Assembly: GCF_036127095.1 (NCBI RefSeq)
Contig: NZ_CP108006.1
Location: forward strand, 1,736,001 to 1,800,000
DNA from: Streptomyces sp. NBC_00335
GTDB taxonomy: Bacteria; Actinomycetota; Actinomycetes; Streptomycetales; Streptomycetaceae
Direction: 5' to 3'
Length of the DNA: 64,000 nt
This document shows, one piece after another, positions 7,789-16,470 of this stretch (position 1 is the first letter of the stretch; each line of letters begins with the position of its first letter). The translations under genes were made by a program, and so were the position numbers. Below the pieces are notes generated by a model, which worked only from the letters and a program-made list of their open reading frames with translations, was not told the DNA's origin and did not search any database.

Positions 7789-8483
7789 CCACGATTCAGG
7801 ACGCGAGTCTCAAAACCCTGGCCGAGCAGGCGGGCCGGGACCTGGAAGAGGCCTCCCCGCTGGAGATCCTCACCTGGGCGGCCGAGACCTTCGGCAAGAA
7901 GTTCGCCGTGACCTCCTCCATGGAGGACGCGGTCGTCGCCCACCTCGCCTCCCGCGCCTTCCCCGGCGTGGACGTGGTCTTCCTCGACACGGGCTACCAC
8001 TTCGAGGAGACCATCGGCACCCGTGACGCGGTCGAGGCCGTGATGGACGTCAACGTCATCACGCTCACCCCGCGCCAGAGCGTCGCCGAGCAGGACGCGG
8101 AGTACGGCCCCAAGCTGCACGACCGCGACCCCGACCTGTGCTGCGCCCTGCGCAAGGTCAAGCCGCTCGAAGAGGGCCTGACCGCGTACGACGCCTGGGC
8201 GACGGGCCTGCGCCGCGACGAGTCCCCGACCCGGGCGAACACCCCGGTGGTCGGCTGGGACGAGAAGCGGCAGAAGGTCAAGGTCTCGCCGATCGCCCGC
8301 TGGACCCAGGACGACGTGGACGCGTACGTCCTGGAGCACGGTGTGCTCACCAACCCGCTGCTGATGGACGGTTACGCCTCCGTCGGCTGCGCCCCCTGCA
8401 CCCGCCGGGTGGCGGCGGGCGAGGACGCCCGCGCCGGCCGCTGGGCCGGGCTCGGCAAGACCGAGTGCGGACTGCACGGCTGA
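7785..8483 (+). CDS. cysH: Phosphoadenylyl/adenylyl-sulfate reductase
   Basis: A 232-residue reductase that makes sulfite from APS or PAPS using thioredoxin. It has the adenylyl-binding SSMEDAVVAHL loop, the catalytic C-terminal KTECGLHG, and four further cysteines in LCCALRK and GCAPCTR. That CC...CxxC pattern marks the [4Fe-4S] class, which normally prefers APS; the adjacent APS kinase gene suggests PAPS is made as well. The start overlaps the small CxxC gene by four bases (ATGA), indicating translational coupling. Confidence 0.92.
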   Translation: MTTIQDASLKTLAEQAGRDLEEASPLEILTWAAETFGKKFAVTSSMEDAVVAHLASRAFPGVDVVFLDTGYHFEETIGTRDAVEAVMDVNVITLTPRQSVAEQDAEYGPKLHDRDPDLCCALRKVKPLEEGLTAYDAWATGLRRDESPTRANTPVVGWDEKRQKVKVSPIARWTQDDVDAYVLEHGVLTNPLLMDGYASVGCAPCTRRVAAGEDARAGRWAGLGKTECGLHG

Positions 8484-8560
8484 TGACCACCACCAGCACG
8501 GACACCGGTACCGCCACCGGCAAGACCAACGCACGTACAGAACCGACGGAGACGAACCAG

Positions 8561-9106
8561 ATGAGCGTGAGCGACCAGGGCGCCACCGTGTGGCTGACCG
8601 GGCTGCCGAGCGCGGGCAAGACCACCATCGCCTACGCGCTGGCCGAGCGGCTGCGCGCCGAGGGCCACCGCGTGGAGGTCCTCGACGGCGACGAGATCCG
8701 CGAGTTCCTCTCCGCCGGCCTCGGTTTCAGCCGCGAGGACCGGCACACCAACGTGCAGCGGATCGGCTTCGTCGCCGAACTCCTCGCGTCCAACGGCGTG
8801 AAGGCGCTCGTCCCGGTGATCGCGCCGTTCGCGGACAGCCGTGAGGCCGTCCGCAAGCGGCACGCCGCCGAGGGCACCTCGTACCTGGAGGTCCACGTGG
8901 CCACCCCCGTCGAGGTCTGCTCCGAGCGCGACGTGAAGGGCCTGTACGCCAAGCAGGCGGCGGGCGAGATCTCCGGTCTGACCGGGGTCGACGACCCGTA
9001 CGAGGCACCGGAGTCCCCGGACCTCCGTATCGAGTCGCACACGCAGTCCGTACAGGAGTCGGCTTCGGCCCTGCACGCGCTGCTCACCGAGAGGGGTCTG
9101 GCATGA
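8561..9106 (+). CDS. cysC: Adenylylsulfate kinase
   Basis: A 181-residue APS kinase that phosphorylates APS at the 3' position to give PAPS. The Walker A loop GLPSAGKTT and the substrate motifs LDGDEIREFLS and GFSREDRHTNVQRI are complete. I chose ATG 8561 because GGAG lies 9 bases before it and the protein then begins close to the conserved TVWLTGLPSAGKTT. An earlier ATG at 8483 overlaps the cysH stop and would add 26 threonine-rich, unconserved residues. It overlaps cysD by four bases. Confidence 0.9.
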   Translation: MSVSDQGATVWLTGLPSAGKTTIAYALAERLRAEGHRVEVLDGDEIREFLSAGLGFSREDRHTNVQRIGFVAELLASNGVKALVPVIAPFADSREAVRKRHAAEGTSYLEVHVATPVEVCSERDVKGLYAKQAAGEISGLTGVDDPYEAPESPDLRIESHTQSVQESASALHALLTERGLA

Positions 9107-10041
9107 CCGCCACCGTCGCACACGTCCACGAAGGGACGGACGCGCCCTACGCGCTGTCGCACCTCGACGCCCTCGAATCGGAGGCCGTGCACATCTTCCG
9201 CGAGGTGGCGGGCGAGTTCGAGAAGCCGGTGATCCTGTTCTCCGGCGGCAAGGACTCCATCGTCATGCTGCACCTGGCGCTGAAGGCGTTCGCGCCGGCG
9301 CCGGTGCCGTTCACCCTGCTCCACGTGGACACCGGCCACAACTTCCCCGAGGTCCTGGACTACCGCGACCGCGCGGTCGCCAAGCACGGCCTGCGCCTGC
9401 ACGTGGCCTCCGTCCAGGAGTACATCGACGCCGGCAAGCTCCGCGAGCGTCCCGACGGTGTCCGCAACCCGCTGCAGACCGTCCCCCTCACGGAGGCGAT
9501 CCAGCAGCTCAAGTTCGACGCCGTCTTCGGCGGCGGCCGCCGCGACGAGGAGAAGGCCCGCGCCAAGGAGCGCGTCTTCTCCCTGCGCGACGAGTTCTCC
9601 CAGTGGGACCCGCGCCGCCAGCGCCCCGAGCTGTGGCAGCTCTACAACGGCCGCCACGCGCCGGGCGAGCACGTGCGCGTCTTCCCGCTGTCCAACTGGA
9701 CCGAGCTGGACGTGTGGCAGTACATCGCCCGCGAGAAGATCGAACTGCCGGAGATCTACTTCGCCCACGAGCGCGAGGTCTTCAAGCGCAACGGCATGTG
9801 GCTGACGGCCGGCGAGTGGGGCGGCGCCAAGGGCGACGAGACCACCGAGACCCGTCTGATCCGCTACCGCACCGTCGGTGACATGTCCTGCACCGGTGCC
9901 GTCGACTCCGACGCCACCACGCTGGACGCCGTGATCACCGAAATCGCCGCTTCCCGCCTCACCGAGCGGGGCGCGACCCGCGCCGACGACAAGCTGTCCG
10001 AGGCCGCGATGGAAGACCGCAAGCGCGAAGGGTACTTCTAG
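9103..10041 (+). CDS. cysD: Sulfate adenylyltransferase small subunit
   Basis: A 312-residue ATP sulfurylase subunit that joins sulfate and ATP to form APS. The PP-loop SGGKDSIVML is near residue 47, and AVFGGGRRDEEKARAKER and the C-terminal MEDRKREGYF are family signatures. It works as a heterodimer with CysN, encoded 2 bases downstream, whose GTPase activity drives the unfavourable reaction. Confidence 0.95.
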   Translation: MTATVAHVHEGTDAPYALSHLDALESEAVHIFREVAGEFEKPVILFSGGKDSIVMLHLALKAFAPAPVPFTLLHVDTGHNFPEVLDYRDRAVAKHGLRLHVASVQEYIDAGKLRERPDGVRNPLQTVPLTEAIQQLKFDAVFGGGRRDEEKARAKERVFSLRDEFSQWDPRRQRPELWQLYNGRHAPGEHVRVFPLSNWTELDVWQYIAREKIELPEIYFAHEREVFKRNGMWLTAGEWGGAKGDETTETRLIRYRTVGDMSCTGAVDSDATTLDAVITEIAASRLTERGATRADDKLSEAAMEDRKREGYF

Positions 10042-10043
10042 AA

Positions 10044-11384
10044 ATGACCTCCACCACCGAGCAGTTCGCCGATCTCTCGGCGACCACGCTGCTGCGCTTC
10101 GCGACCGCGGGCTCCGTCGACGACGGCAAGTCCACCCTGGTCGGCCGCCTCCTGCACGACTCCAAGTCGGTCCTGACGGACCAGCTGGAAGCCGTGGAGC
10201 GGGTCTCGGCCAGCCGCGGTCAGGACACCCCCGACCTGGCGCTGCTCACCGACGGCCTGCGGGCCGAGCGGGAGCAGGGCATCACCATCGACGTGGCCTA
10301 CCGCTACTTCGCGACCGCCCGGCGCCGGTTCATCCTGGCCGACACCCCCGGGCACGTGCAGTACACCCGGAACATGGTCACCGGCGCCTCCACCGCCGAC
10401 CTCGCCGTGGTGCTGGTCGACGCCCGCAACGGCGTGATCGAGCAGACCCGCCGGCACGCCGCCGTCGCGGCCCTGCTGCGGGTCCCGCACGTGGTCCTCG
10501 CGGTCAACAAGATGGACCTCGTGGGCTACGAGGAGACGGTCTTCGCGTCGATCGCCGAGGAGTTCACCGCGTACGCCACGGGCCTCGGCGTCCCGGAGAT
10601 CACCGCGATCCCGATCTCCGCCCTGGCCGGCGACAACGTGGTGGAGCCCTCCGCGAACATGGACTGGTACGGCGGTCCCACGGTGCTGGAGCACCTGGAG
10701 ACCGTTCCGGTCAGCCACGACCTCACCGCCTGCCCGGCGCGTTTCCCGGTGCAGTACGTGATCCGTCCGCAGACCGCCGAGCACCCGGACTACCGGGGCT
10801 ACGCGGGCCAGATCGCCTCCGGCGTGCTGCGGGTCGGCGAGGCCGTCACCGTCCTGCCGTCGGGCCGCACCTCGGTCATCGAGGGCATCGACGCGCTCGG
10901 CGAGAGCGTCGACATCGCGTGGGCCCCGCAGTCGGTGACCCTGCGGCTGAAGGACGACATCGACATCTCGCGCGGCGACCTGATCGCGCCGTCGTCGAGC
11001 TCCCCCGCCACCACGCAGGACGTCGTGGCGACGGTCTGCCACGTGGCGGACCAGCCCCTCGCCGTGGGCGCCCGGGTGCTGATCAAGCACACCACGCGCA
11101 CGGTGAAGGCGATCGTCAAGGAGATCCCCTCGCGGCTGACCCTGGACGACCTGTCCCAGCACCCGAACCCCGGGCAGCTCGTGGCCAACGACATCGGCCG
11201 GGTCGTCGTCCGTACCGCCGAGCCGCTCGCGCTCGACTCGTACGCCGACTCGCGCCGCACCGGTTCCTTCCTGCTGATCGACCCGGCGGACGGCACGACC
11301 CTGGCGGCCGGCATGGTCGGCGAATCCTTCGCCTCGACCGCGGCGACCACCGTCCAAGCCGATGAGGAAGGGTGGGACTTCTGA
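10044..11384 (+). CDS. cysN: Sulfate adenylyltransferase large subunit (GTPase)
   Basis: A 446-residue elongation-factor-like GTPase. The G1 (GSVDDGKSTL), G3 (DTPGHVQYTRNM) and G4 (NKMDLV) motifs are present in the first 170 residues, followed by two beta-barrel domains. Together with CysD it activates sulfate. No CysC kinase domain is fused at the C-terminus, consistent with the separate cysC gene. The next gene begins about 210 bases later, so the transporter may have its own promoter. Confidence 0.95.
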   Translation: MTSTTEQFADLSATTLLRFATAGSVDDGKSTLVGRLLHDSKSVLTDQLEAVERVSASRGQDTPDLALLTDGLRAEREQGITIDVAYRYFATARRRFILADTPGHVQYTRNMVTGASTADLAVVLVDARNGVIEQTRRHAAVAALLRVPHVVLAVNKMDLVGYEETVFASIAEEFTAYATGLGVPEITAIPISALAGDNVVEPSANMDWYGGPTVLEHLETVPVSHDLTACPARFPVQYVIRPQTAEHPDYRGYAGQIASGVLRVGEAVTVLPSGRTSVIEGIDALGESVDIAWAPQSVTLRLKDDIDISRGDLIAPSSSSPATTQDVVATVCHVADQPLAVGARVLIKHTTRTVKAIVKEIPSRLTLDDLSQHPNPGQLVANDIGRVVVRTAEPLALDSYADSRRTGSFLLIDPADGTTLAAGMVGESFASTAATTVQADEEGWDF

Positions 11385-11475
11385 TCATGCTTGCCGATAT
11401 CTACTCCACCTTCGCGAAGGAGGGCGGCCGCGTAGGCAGCGGCTCCCTCGGCAGCGGCCAGGGAGGTGTGGGGCG

Positions 11476-11568
11476 ATGTGCGTGATGACGTACGCGCACC
11501 GCATGCGCGCCCACACCCCCCACGAGCCGTACCTGCCCTTGCTCAGCAAACGAAGACGTGCGTCGTGA
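11476..11568 (+). CDS. Possible short leader ORF before the sulfonate transporter
   Basis: A 30-codon frame begins MCVMTYAHRM and ends LLSKRRRAS. It is preceded by a good ribosome binding site (GGGAGG, 9 bases before the ATG) and ends 27 bases before the binding-protein start. It has cysteine at the second codon. The end resembles the first part of the LVSRRHVDL leader family but stops before the usual cysteine. A perfect palindrome CCTTCGCGAAGG lies upstream at 11409-11420. I cannot show that it is translated. Confidence 0.3.
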   Translation: MCVMTYAHRMRAHTPHEPYLPLLSKRRRAS

Positions 11569-11595
11569 CACGACGCTACGAGAGGAAGTCCTCCC

Positions 11596-12726
11596 GTGCC
11601 TGCCATCGGTACCTCCGCTAAGACCCTGCGCCGCAGCATCGTCGCCGCTGCCGCCCTCCCGCTCCTGATCGGCGCGCTCGCCTCGTGCGGCTACGGTTCC
11701 GAGGCCAAGAAGGACGACGCTCCCGCGAAGGAGAACGTCGCCGCCGACGCCGGCAAGAAGCTGTCCGCCTCCGAGGTCCGCATCGGCTACTTCCCGAACC
11801 TGACCCACGCCACCGCGCTGGTCGGTCTCCAGGAAGGCCTGATCGCCAAGGAACTCGGCGCCACCGCCATCAAGCCGCAGTCCTTCAACGCCGGCCCGTC
11901 CGAGATCGAAGCCCTCAACGGTGGCTCTCTCGACATCGGCTTCATCGGCCCCTCCCCCTCGATCAACGCCTACGTCAAGTCCAAGGGCTCCAACCTGCGG
12001 ATCATCTCCGGCTCCGCCTCCGGCGGCGTCAAGCTGGTCGTGAACCCGGCGAAGATCAAGACCCTGGACGACCTCAAGGGCAAGAAGATCGCCACCCCCC
12101 AGAAGGGGAACACCCAGGACGTCGCGTTCCTCAACTGGATCGCCGAGAAGGGCTGGACGGTCGACCCGGAGTCCGGCAAGGGCGACGTCTCCGTCGTCCG
12201 CACCGACAACAAGGTCACCCCCGACGCCTTCAAGTCCGGCTCCATCGACGGCGCCTGGGTCCCCGAGCCCACCGCCTCCAAGCTCGTCTCCGACGGCGGC
12301 TCCGTCCTCCTCGACGAGACCGCCCTGTGGCCCGACAAGAAGTTCGTGATCACGAACGTCATCGTGTCGCAGAAGTTCCTCAAGGAGCACCCCGACGTCG
12401 TCGAGGCCGTGCTCAAGGGAACCGTGAAGACCAACGAGTGGATCAACGCCAACCCGGACAAGGCCAAGGCCTCCGCGAACGCCAAGCTCGCCGCCGAAGG
12501 CGGCAAGCCCCTCGACGCCAAGGTCATCGACCCCGCCTGGCCCAGCATCCTCATCACCAACGACCCGCTCGCCGCAACCCTCAAGACCCAGTCCGAGTGG
12601 GCCGTCAAGGCCAAGCTCATCGAGAAGCCCGACCTGGGCGGCATCTACGACCTGACGCTCCTGAACAAGGTCCTCAAGGCCGCCGGCCAGCCCGAGGTCT
12701 CCGACGCCGGACTCGGCGCCAAGTAA
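11596..12726 (+). CDS. Sulfonate-type ABC transporter substrate-binding lipoprotein
   Basis: A 376-residue lipoprotein (GTG start, AGAGGAA upstream). A Sec/lipoprotein signal peptide runs to about residue 35, with lipobox LASC. The mature part (VRIGYFPNLTHATALVGLQEG, GGSLDIGFIGPSPSINAYVKS) is the aliphatic sulfonate/nitrate/taurine (SsuA/NrtA-like) binding-protein fold. Placed with an ATPase and a permease inside a sulfur locus, it probably imports sulfonates or another organic sulfur source. It could also bind sulfate; the ligand is not determined by sequence. Confidence 0.88.
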   Translation: MPAIGTSAKTLRRSIVAAAALPLLIGALASCGYGSEAKKDDAPAKENVAADAGKKLSASEVRIGYFPNLTHATALVGLQEGLIAKELGATAIKPQSFNAGPSEIEALNGGSLDIGFIGPSPSINAYVKSKGSNLRIISGSASGGVKLVVNPAKIKTLDDLKGKKIATPQKGNTQDVAFLNWIAEKGWTVDPESGKGDVSVVRTDNKVTPDAFKSGSIDGAWVPEPTASKLVSDGGSVLLDETALWPDKKFVITNVIVSQKFLKEHPDVVEAVLKGTVKTNEWINANPDKAKASANAKLAAEGGKPLDAKVIDPAWPSILITNDPLAATLKTQSEWAVKAKLIEKPDLGGIYDLTLLNKVLKAAGQPEVSDAGLGAK

Positions 12727-12760
12727 CCCCGTAATCCAGCAACCCCAGGAGGTGACGACC

Positions 12761-13555
12761 ATGGCCACCACGCTCGCCAAGGCTGCCGAGGGCACGGTAG
12801 CGGAGCAGACGCACGCCGCACGCATCGAGCACGTCTCGAAGTCCTTCTCCGGCCCGGCCGGATCGCAGCTCGTCCTGGACGACATCAGCCTCGATGTCGC
12901 TCCCGGCGAGTTCGTCACCATCCTGGGCGCCTCGGGGTGTGGAAAGTCCACCCTGCTCAACCTGGTCGCCGGCCTGGACAAGCCGTCCGCGGGGTCCATC
13001 GAGACCCCTGGCGGCCGTCCGTCGCTCATGTTCCAGGAGCACGCCCTCTTCCCGTGGCTCACCGCGGGCAAGAACATCGAACTCGCCCTGCGCCTGCGCG
13101 GGGTGCCCAAGGCCGAGCGCCGTCCGGAGGCCGAGCGGCTGCTGGAGCTGGTCCGGCTCTCCGGTTCGTACGGCAAGCGGGTCCACGAGCTGTCCGGCGG
13201 CATGCGCCAGCGCGTGGCCCTGGCCCGGGCGCTCGCCCAGGACAGCCAGCTGCTGCTGATGGACGAGCCGTTCGCGGCGCTCGACGCCATCACCCGCGAC
13301 GTGCTGCACGGCGAGCTCACCCGCATCTGGGAAGAGACGAACCTGTCCGTCCTGTTCGTCACGCACAACGTCCGCGAGGCCGTACGGCTCGCGCAGCGCG
13401 TGGTCCTGTTGTCCTCGCGACCCGGCCGGGTCGCCAAGGAGTGGACCGTGGGCATCCCGCAGCCGCGCCGCATCGAGGACGCGGACGTCGCGGAGCTGTC
13501 CCTTGAGATCACTGAACACCTGCGTGGGGAGATCCGCCGCCATGGCCAGCACTGA
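12761..13555 (+). CDS. Sulfonate-type ABC transporter ATP-binding protein
   Basis: A 264-residue ATPase with Walker A GASGCGKSTLLN, signature LSGGMRQRVALARAL and Walker B LLLMDEPFAALD in the usual order. ATG 12761 has AGGAGG 8 bases upstream; a GTG at 12752 is inside that site and is less likely. It powers the permease encoded next, whose start lies 14 bases inside this gene. Confidence 0.9.
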   Translation: MATTLAKAAEGTVAEQTHAARIEHVSKSFSGPAGSQLVLDDISLDVAPGEFVTILGASGCGKSTLLNLVAGLDKPSAGSIETPGGRPSLMFQEHALFPWLTAGKNIELALRLRGVPKAERRPEAERLLELVRLSGSYGKRVHELSGGMRQRVALARALAQDSQLLLMDEPFAALDAITRDVLHGELTRIWEETNLSVLFVTHNVREAVRLAQRVVLLSSRPGRVAKEWTVGIPQPRRIEDADVAELSLEITEHLRGEIRRHGQH

Positions 13556-14426
13556 AACGAAGGCGAAGACGGACGACCTCGCAGGGCTGGAGGCGGGCCT
13601 CGACGCGCTCGACGCCGTCCAGACGCACCGCACCCCGGTCCGCGAGGTCCTCGTCAAGAAGGTCCTGCCGCCGGTCATCGCCGTCGGCCTGGTCCTCCTC
13701 GTCTGGCAGATCCTCGTCGCGGCGAAGGTCACCGACGAGACCAAGCTCCCCGCCCTGTCCTCCGTCTGGGACAGCCTGTCCGACATGTGGATGAAGGGCA
13801 CCCTGCTCGAAGTCATCTGGACCAGCGTCTCGCGCGGTCTGCTCGGCTTCCTGCTGGCCCTGGCCATCGGCACCCCGCTCGGTCTGCTCGTCGCCCGGGT
13901 GAAGTTCGTCCGCGCCGCGATCGGTCCGATCCTGCAGGGGCTGCAGTCGCTGCCCTCGGTCGCCTGGGTGCCCCCGGCGGTGCTCTGGTTCGGGCTCAAC
14001 GACGCGATGATGTACACCGTCATCCTGCTCGGCGCCGTCCCGTCGATCGCCAACGGCCTCGTCTCCGGCATCGATCAGATCCCGCCGCTGTTCCTGCGGG
14101 CCGGCCGCACCCTGGGCGCCACCGGCCTGCGCGGCGCCTGGCACGTGGTCATGCCGGCCGCGCTGCCCGGCTACCTGGCCGGCCTCAAGCAGGGCTGGGC
14201 CTTCTCCTGGCGCTCCCTGATGGCCGCGGAGATCATCGCCAGCTCCCCCGACCTGGGCCTGGGGCTGGGCCAGCTCCTCGAAAACGGCCGCAACAACATC
14301 GACCTGCCCGGCGTGTTCCTCGCGATCATCCTGATCCTGGTCGTCGGCATCGCCATCGACCTGCTGATCTTCAGCCCCGTCGAGCGGTGGGTGCTGCGCA
14401 CCCGCGGCCTGCTGGTCAAGAGCTGA
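13542..14426 (+). CDS. Sulfonate-type ABC transporter permease
   Basis: A 294-residue inner-membrane permease with about six hydrophobic segments. The conserved EAA loop that contacts the ATPase reads RAGRTLGATGLRGAWHVVMPAALPGYLAGLKQG. It starts at ATG 13542 after GGGGAG, overlapping the ATPase gene. The hydrophilic N-terminus of about 45 residues is longer than in many SsuC proteins. Confidence 0.88.
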   Translation: MASTETKAKTDDLAGLEAGLDALDAVQTHRTPVREVLVKKVLPPVIAVGLVLLVWQILVAAKVTDETKLPALSSVWDSLSDMWMKGTLLEVIWTSVSRGLLGFLLALAIGTPLGLLVARVKFVRAAIGPILQGLQSLPSVAWVPPAVLWFGLNDAMMYTVILLGAVPSIANGLVSGIDQIPPLFLRAGRTLGATGLRGAWHVVMPAALPGYLAGLKQGWAFSWRSLMAAEIIASSPDLGLGLGQLLENGRNNIDLPGVFLAIILILVVGIAIDLLIFSPVERWVLRTRGLLVKS

Positions 14427-14430
14427 TCAC

Positions 14431-15213
14431 GTGTCCGCGCACGTCACGCACTCCACGCAGGCCCCCGCCCTGCTGGTCATCGCCCACGGCAGCCGCGACC
14501 CGCGGCACGCGGCGACCGTGCACGCCCTCACCCGGCGGGTACGGGCGCTGCGGCCGGGGCTGCGCGTGGAGACCGCCTTCCTGGACTTCGACACCCCGAC
14601 CGTCGACCAGGCGGTGGCCTCGCTCTACCTCTCGGGCGTACGCGAGATCGTGGCGCTCCCGCTCCTTCTGACGCGGGCGTTCCACGCGAAGTCCGACATC
14701 CCGGCGGTGCTCGCCGGAGCCACGTCCCGCCTGCCGGACCTCTCGGTCCGGATCGCGGATGTGCTCGGCCCGTCGCCGCTGCTGCTGGCGACCCTGGAGC
14801 GCCGGCTGTGGGAAGCCGGCCTCACCCCGGCGGACCGCGCCACCACCGGTGTGGTGCTCGCGTCCGCCGGTTCCTCAGACCCGGAGGCGATCGCAGTGAT
14901 CGCTGAAACCGCGCGGGAGTGGCGGCACACCGGTTGGTGCGCCGTGCGGCCTGCGTTCGCCTCCGCTGTTCTCCCCCGGACGGAGGACGCCGTACGCGCC
15001 CTGCGCGCGGAGGGCGTCCGCCGGATCGCGGTGGCCCCCTACGTCATCGCCCCCGGGCGGCTCCCCGACCGCATCGCGGCGGGCGCCGAAGCCGCGGGCG
15101 CGGACGTGATCTCCGCCGTCCTGGGCCCCTCCCCGGAACTGGCCCGCCTGCTGCTGCGCCGCTACGACGCAGCCGCCGCGACCCAGTCCCGCATCCCGGC
15201 CCTGGCGGCCTGA
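14431..15213 (+). CDS. Sirohydrochlorin chelatase (CbiX/SirB-like)
   Basis: A 260-residue chelatase with two related halves: LLVIAHGSRDPRHAAT near residue 14, with the metal-binding histidine, and a later half from about residue 130. Long CbiX/SirB proteins insert metal into sirohydrochlorin. In this setting iron insertion to give siroheme for the sulfite reductase is the natural reading; cobalt for cobalamin is the alternative. A GTG start lies 4 bases after the permease stop, so it is the last gene of the transporter operon. Confidence 0.8.
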   Translation: MSAHVTHSTQAPALLVIAHGSRDPRHAATVHALTRRVRALRPGLRVETAFLDFDTPTVDQAVASLYLSGVREIVALPLLLTRAFHAKSDIPAVLAGATSRLPDLSVRIADVLGPSPLLLATLERRLWEAGLTPADRATTGVVLASAGSSDPEAIAVIAETAREWRHTGWCAVRPAFASAVLPRTEDAVRALRAEGVRRIAVAPYVIAPGRLPDRIAAGAEAAGADVISAVLGPSPELARLLLRRYDAAAATQSRIPALAA

Positions 15214-15221
15214 CCCACCGC

Positions 15222-15410
15222 TGCGCGGGCCGAAGCCCCCGACCCGCCCCAGCGTGCGGCGCCGTTGGATTCGCCCGGCGCGGGCTGGGTTTGCCGCTGC
15301 GCGGCACATCTCAGCCTCGCCGGCGTTTGAGGCGCGGGGTCTGGGGCGGAGCCCCGGGGAACGGTGGAAGGGCGGGTAGGGGACCCAGCCCCGCAGGGCC
15401 AGCCCACCCG
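15222..15410. repeat. Dispersed palindromic intergenic repeat, copy B
   Basis: The right half is clear: GCCTCGCCGGCGTTTGAGG followed by a GGGTCTGGGGCGGAGCCCC hairpin and GAACGGTGGAAGGGCGGGTAGGGG. The left arm is degenerate (GACCCGCCCC near 15241). It sits between the convergent chelatase and ketopantoate reductase genes and may act as a shared terminator. Confidence 0.65.
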
Positions 15411-15420
15411 CGTCCGGCGG

Positions 15421-16425
15421 CTACGCCCGCGCCGCGGCCTCGTCGGCCAGGGCCGTCAGGTCCTCGATGGACATCGCGCCCGGCGGCAAGCCCTCCCGCG
15501 CAAAGATGTTCGCCGCGTGCCGCAGCGTGTCGTTGACCGGCGTGGCCACCCCGTGCAGCCGCCCCAACAGCACGATCTCCCCGTTGAGATAGTCCGCCTC
15601 CACCGACCCCGTCCCCCGCGCCAGGCTCTGCCAGGACGACCCGCCCCGCACAGCCCCGGCCGGCGCGTCCACCTTGCCGTCCCGCGCGGCCGACTGCTCG
15701 GCCTCCGAGGCCCAGTCGATCCCCGCGGCGGCGAAGGCGGCCTTCGCCTCCCGCACGGCCCGCAGCAGCAGCGCCGCCTTCGCGGGCTCCGGCTCGGGGC
15801 CGGTCGTCGCCTGGATCGCGTTGCCCAGATTCCCCAGCAGCTTCGCGTGCTTCCACCGCATGACGTCCTCGACGACCGGCGCCCCGAACCCGGCCTTCTC
15901 CAGGTCGGCCGCGACCCTCCGGACGGACCCGTCGGCGCCTCCGGCGGCCTTCCCCAGATGCAGGATCCCGGTCAGCGGAGCACACAGCGCCGAGACCACC
16001 CCCGGCTCCAGGAAGGTCGCCGGCAGCCACACGCAGACCCCGTACACGCGCGCGAAGCGCCGTAGGGCGAGGCGTTCGCTCTCCACGCCGTTCTGCGCGC
16101 ACAGCACCGGCAGCCGCTGGGCGGCCGTGCCGCCGCCCACGACCTCCGCGTCGGCCCACGCGTCGAGCGCGGCGAGCGCGTCCTGGGTCTTCACGGTCAG
16201 CAACAACACGTCGTCGGGGCGCAGTTCGCCCAGCTCGGCCGGCCCTGTGACGACGGGGAGCCGGTGCGCCCGCTCCCCGTCCGCCGTGGTGAGCCGCAGC
16301 CCGTCCGTCCGCAGGGCCTGCGCGTGCGGGCCGCGCGCGACGAGGACGACTTCGCTGCCCGACTCCGCGAGCCGTCCGCCGATGGTCGCGCCGATCGCTC
16401 CGGCGCCGATGATGATGTAACGCAT
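15421..16425 (-). CDS. Ketopantoate reductase family protein (ApbA/PanE)
   Basis: A 334-residue NADPH-dependent reductase of the 2-dehydropantoate reductase family. The Rossmann loop IIIGAGAIGATIGGRLAESG is at the N-terminus; the catalytic lysine is probably in RWKHAKLLGNLGNAI near residue 185. A C-terminal helical domain follows. The true substrate may be ketopantoate or another 2-oxo acid, as Streptomyces often have several paralogues. The start is ATG 16425, 45 bases from the divergent aldo/keto reductase start. Confidence 0.8.
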   Translation of the reverse strand: MRYIIIGAGAIGATIGGRLAESGSEVVLVARGPHAQALRTDGLRLTTADGERAHRLPVVTGPAELGELRPDDVLLLTVKTQDALAALDAWADAEVVGGGTAAQRLPVLCAQNGVESERLALRRFARVYGVCVWLPATFLEPGVVSALCAPLTGILHLGKAAGGADGSVRRVAADLEKAGFGAPVVEDVMRWKHAKLLGNLGNAIQATTGPEPEPAKAALLLRAVREAKAAFAAAGIDWASEAEQSAARDGKVDAPAGAVRGGSSWQSLARGTGSVEADYLNGEIVLLGRLHGVATPVNDTLRHAANIFAREGLPPGAMSIEDLTALADEAAARA

Positions 16426-16470
16426 GCCCACGAGCCTGGCACATCCGCGGGCCTGGGTTACGGTCGGGCC

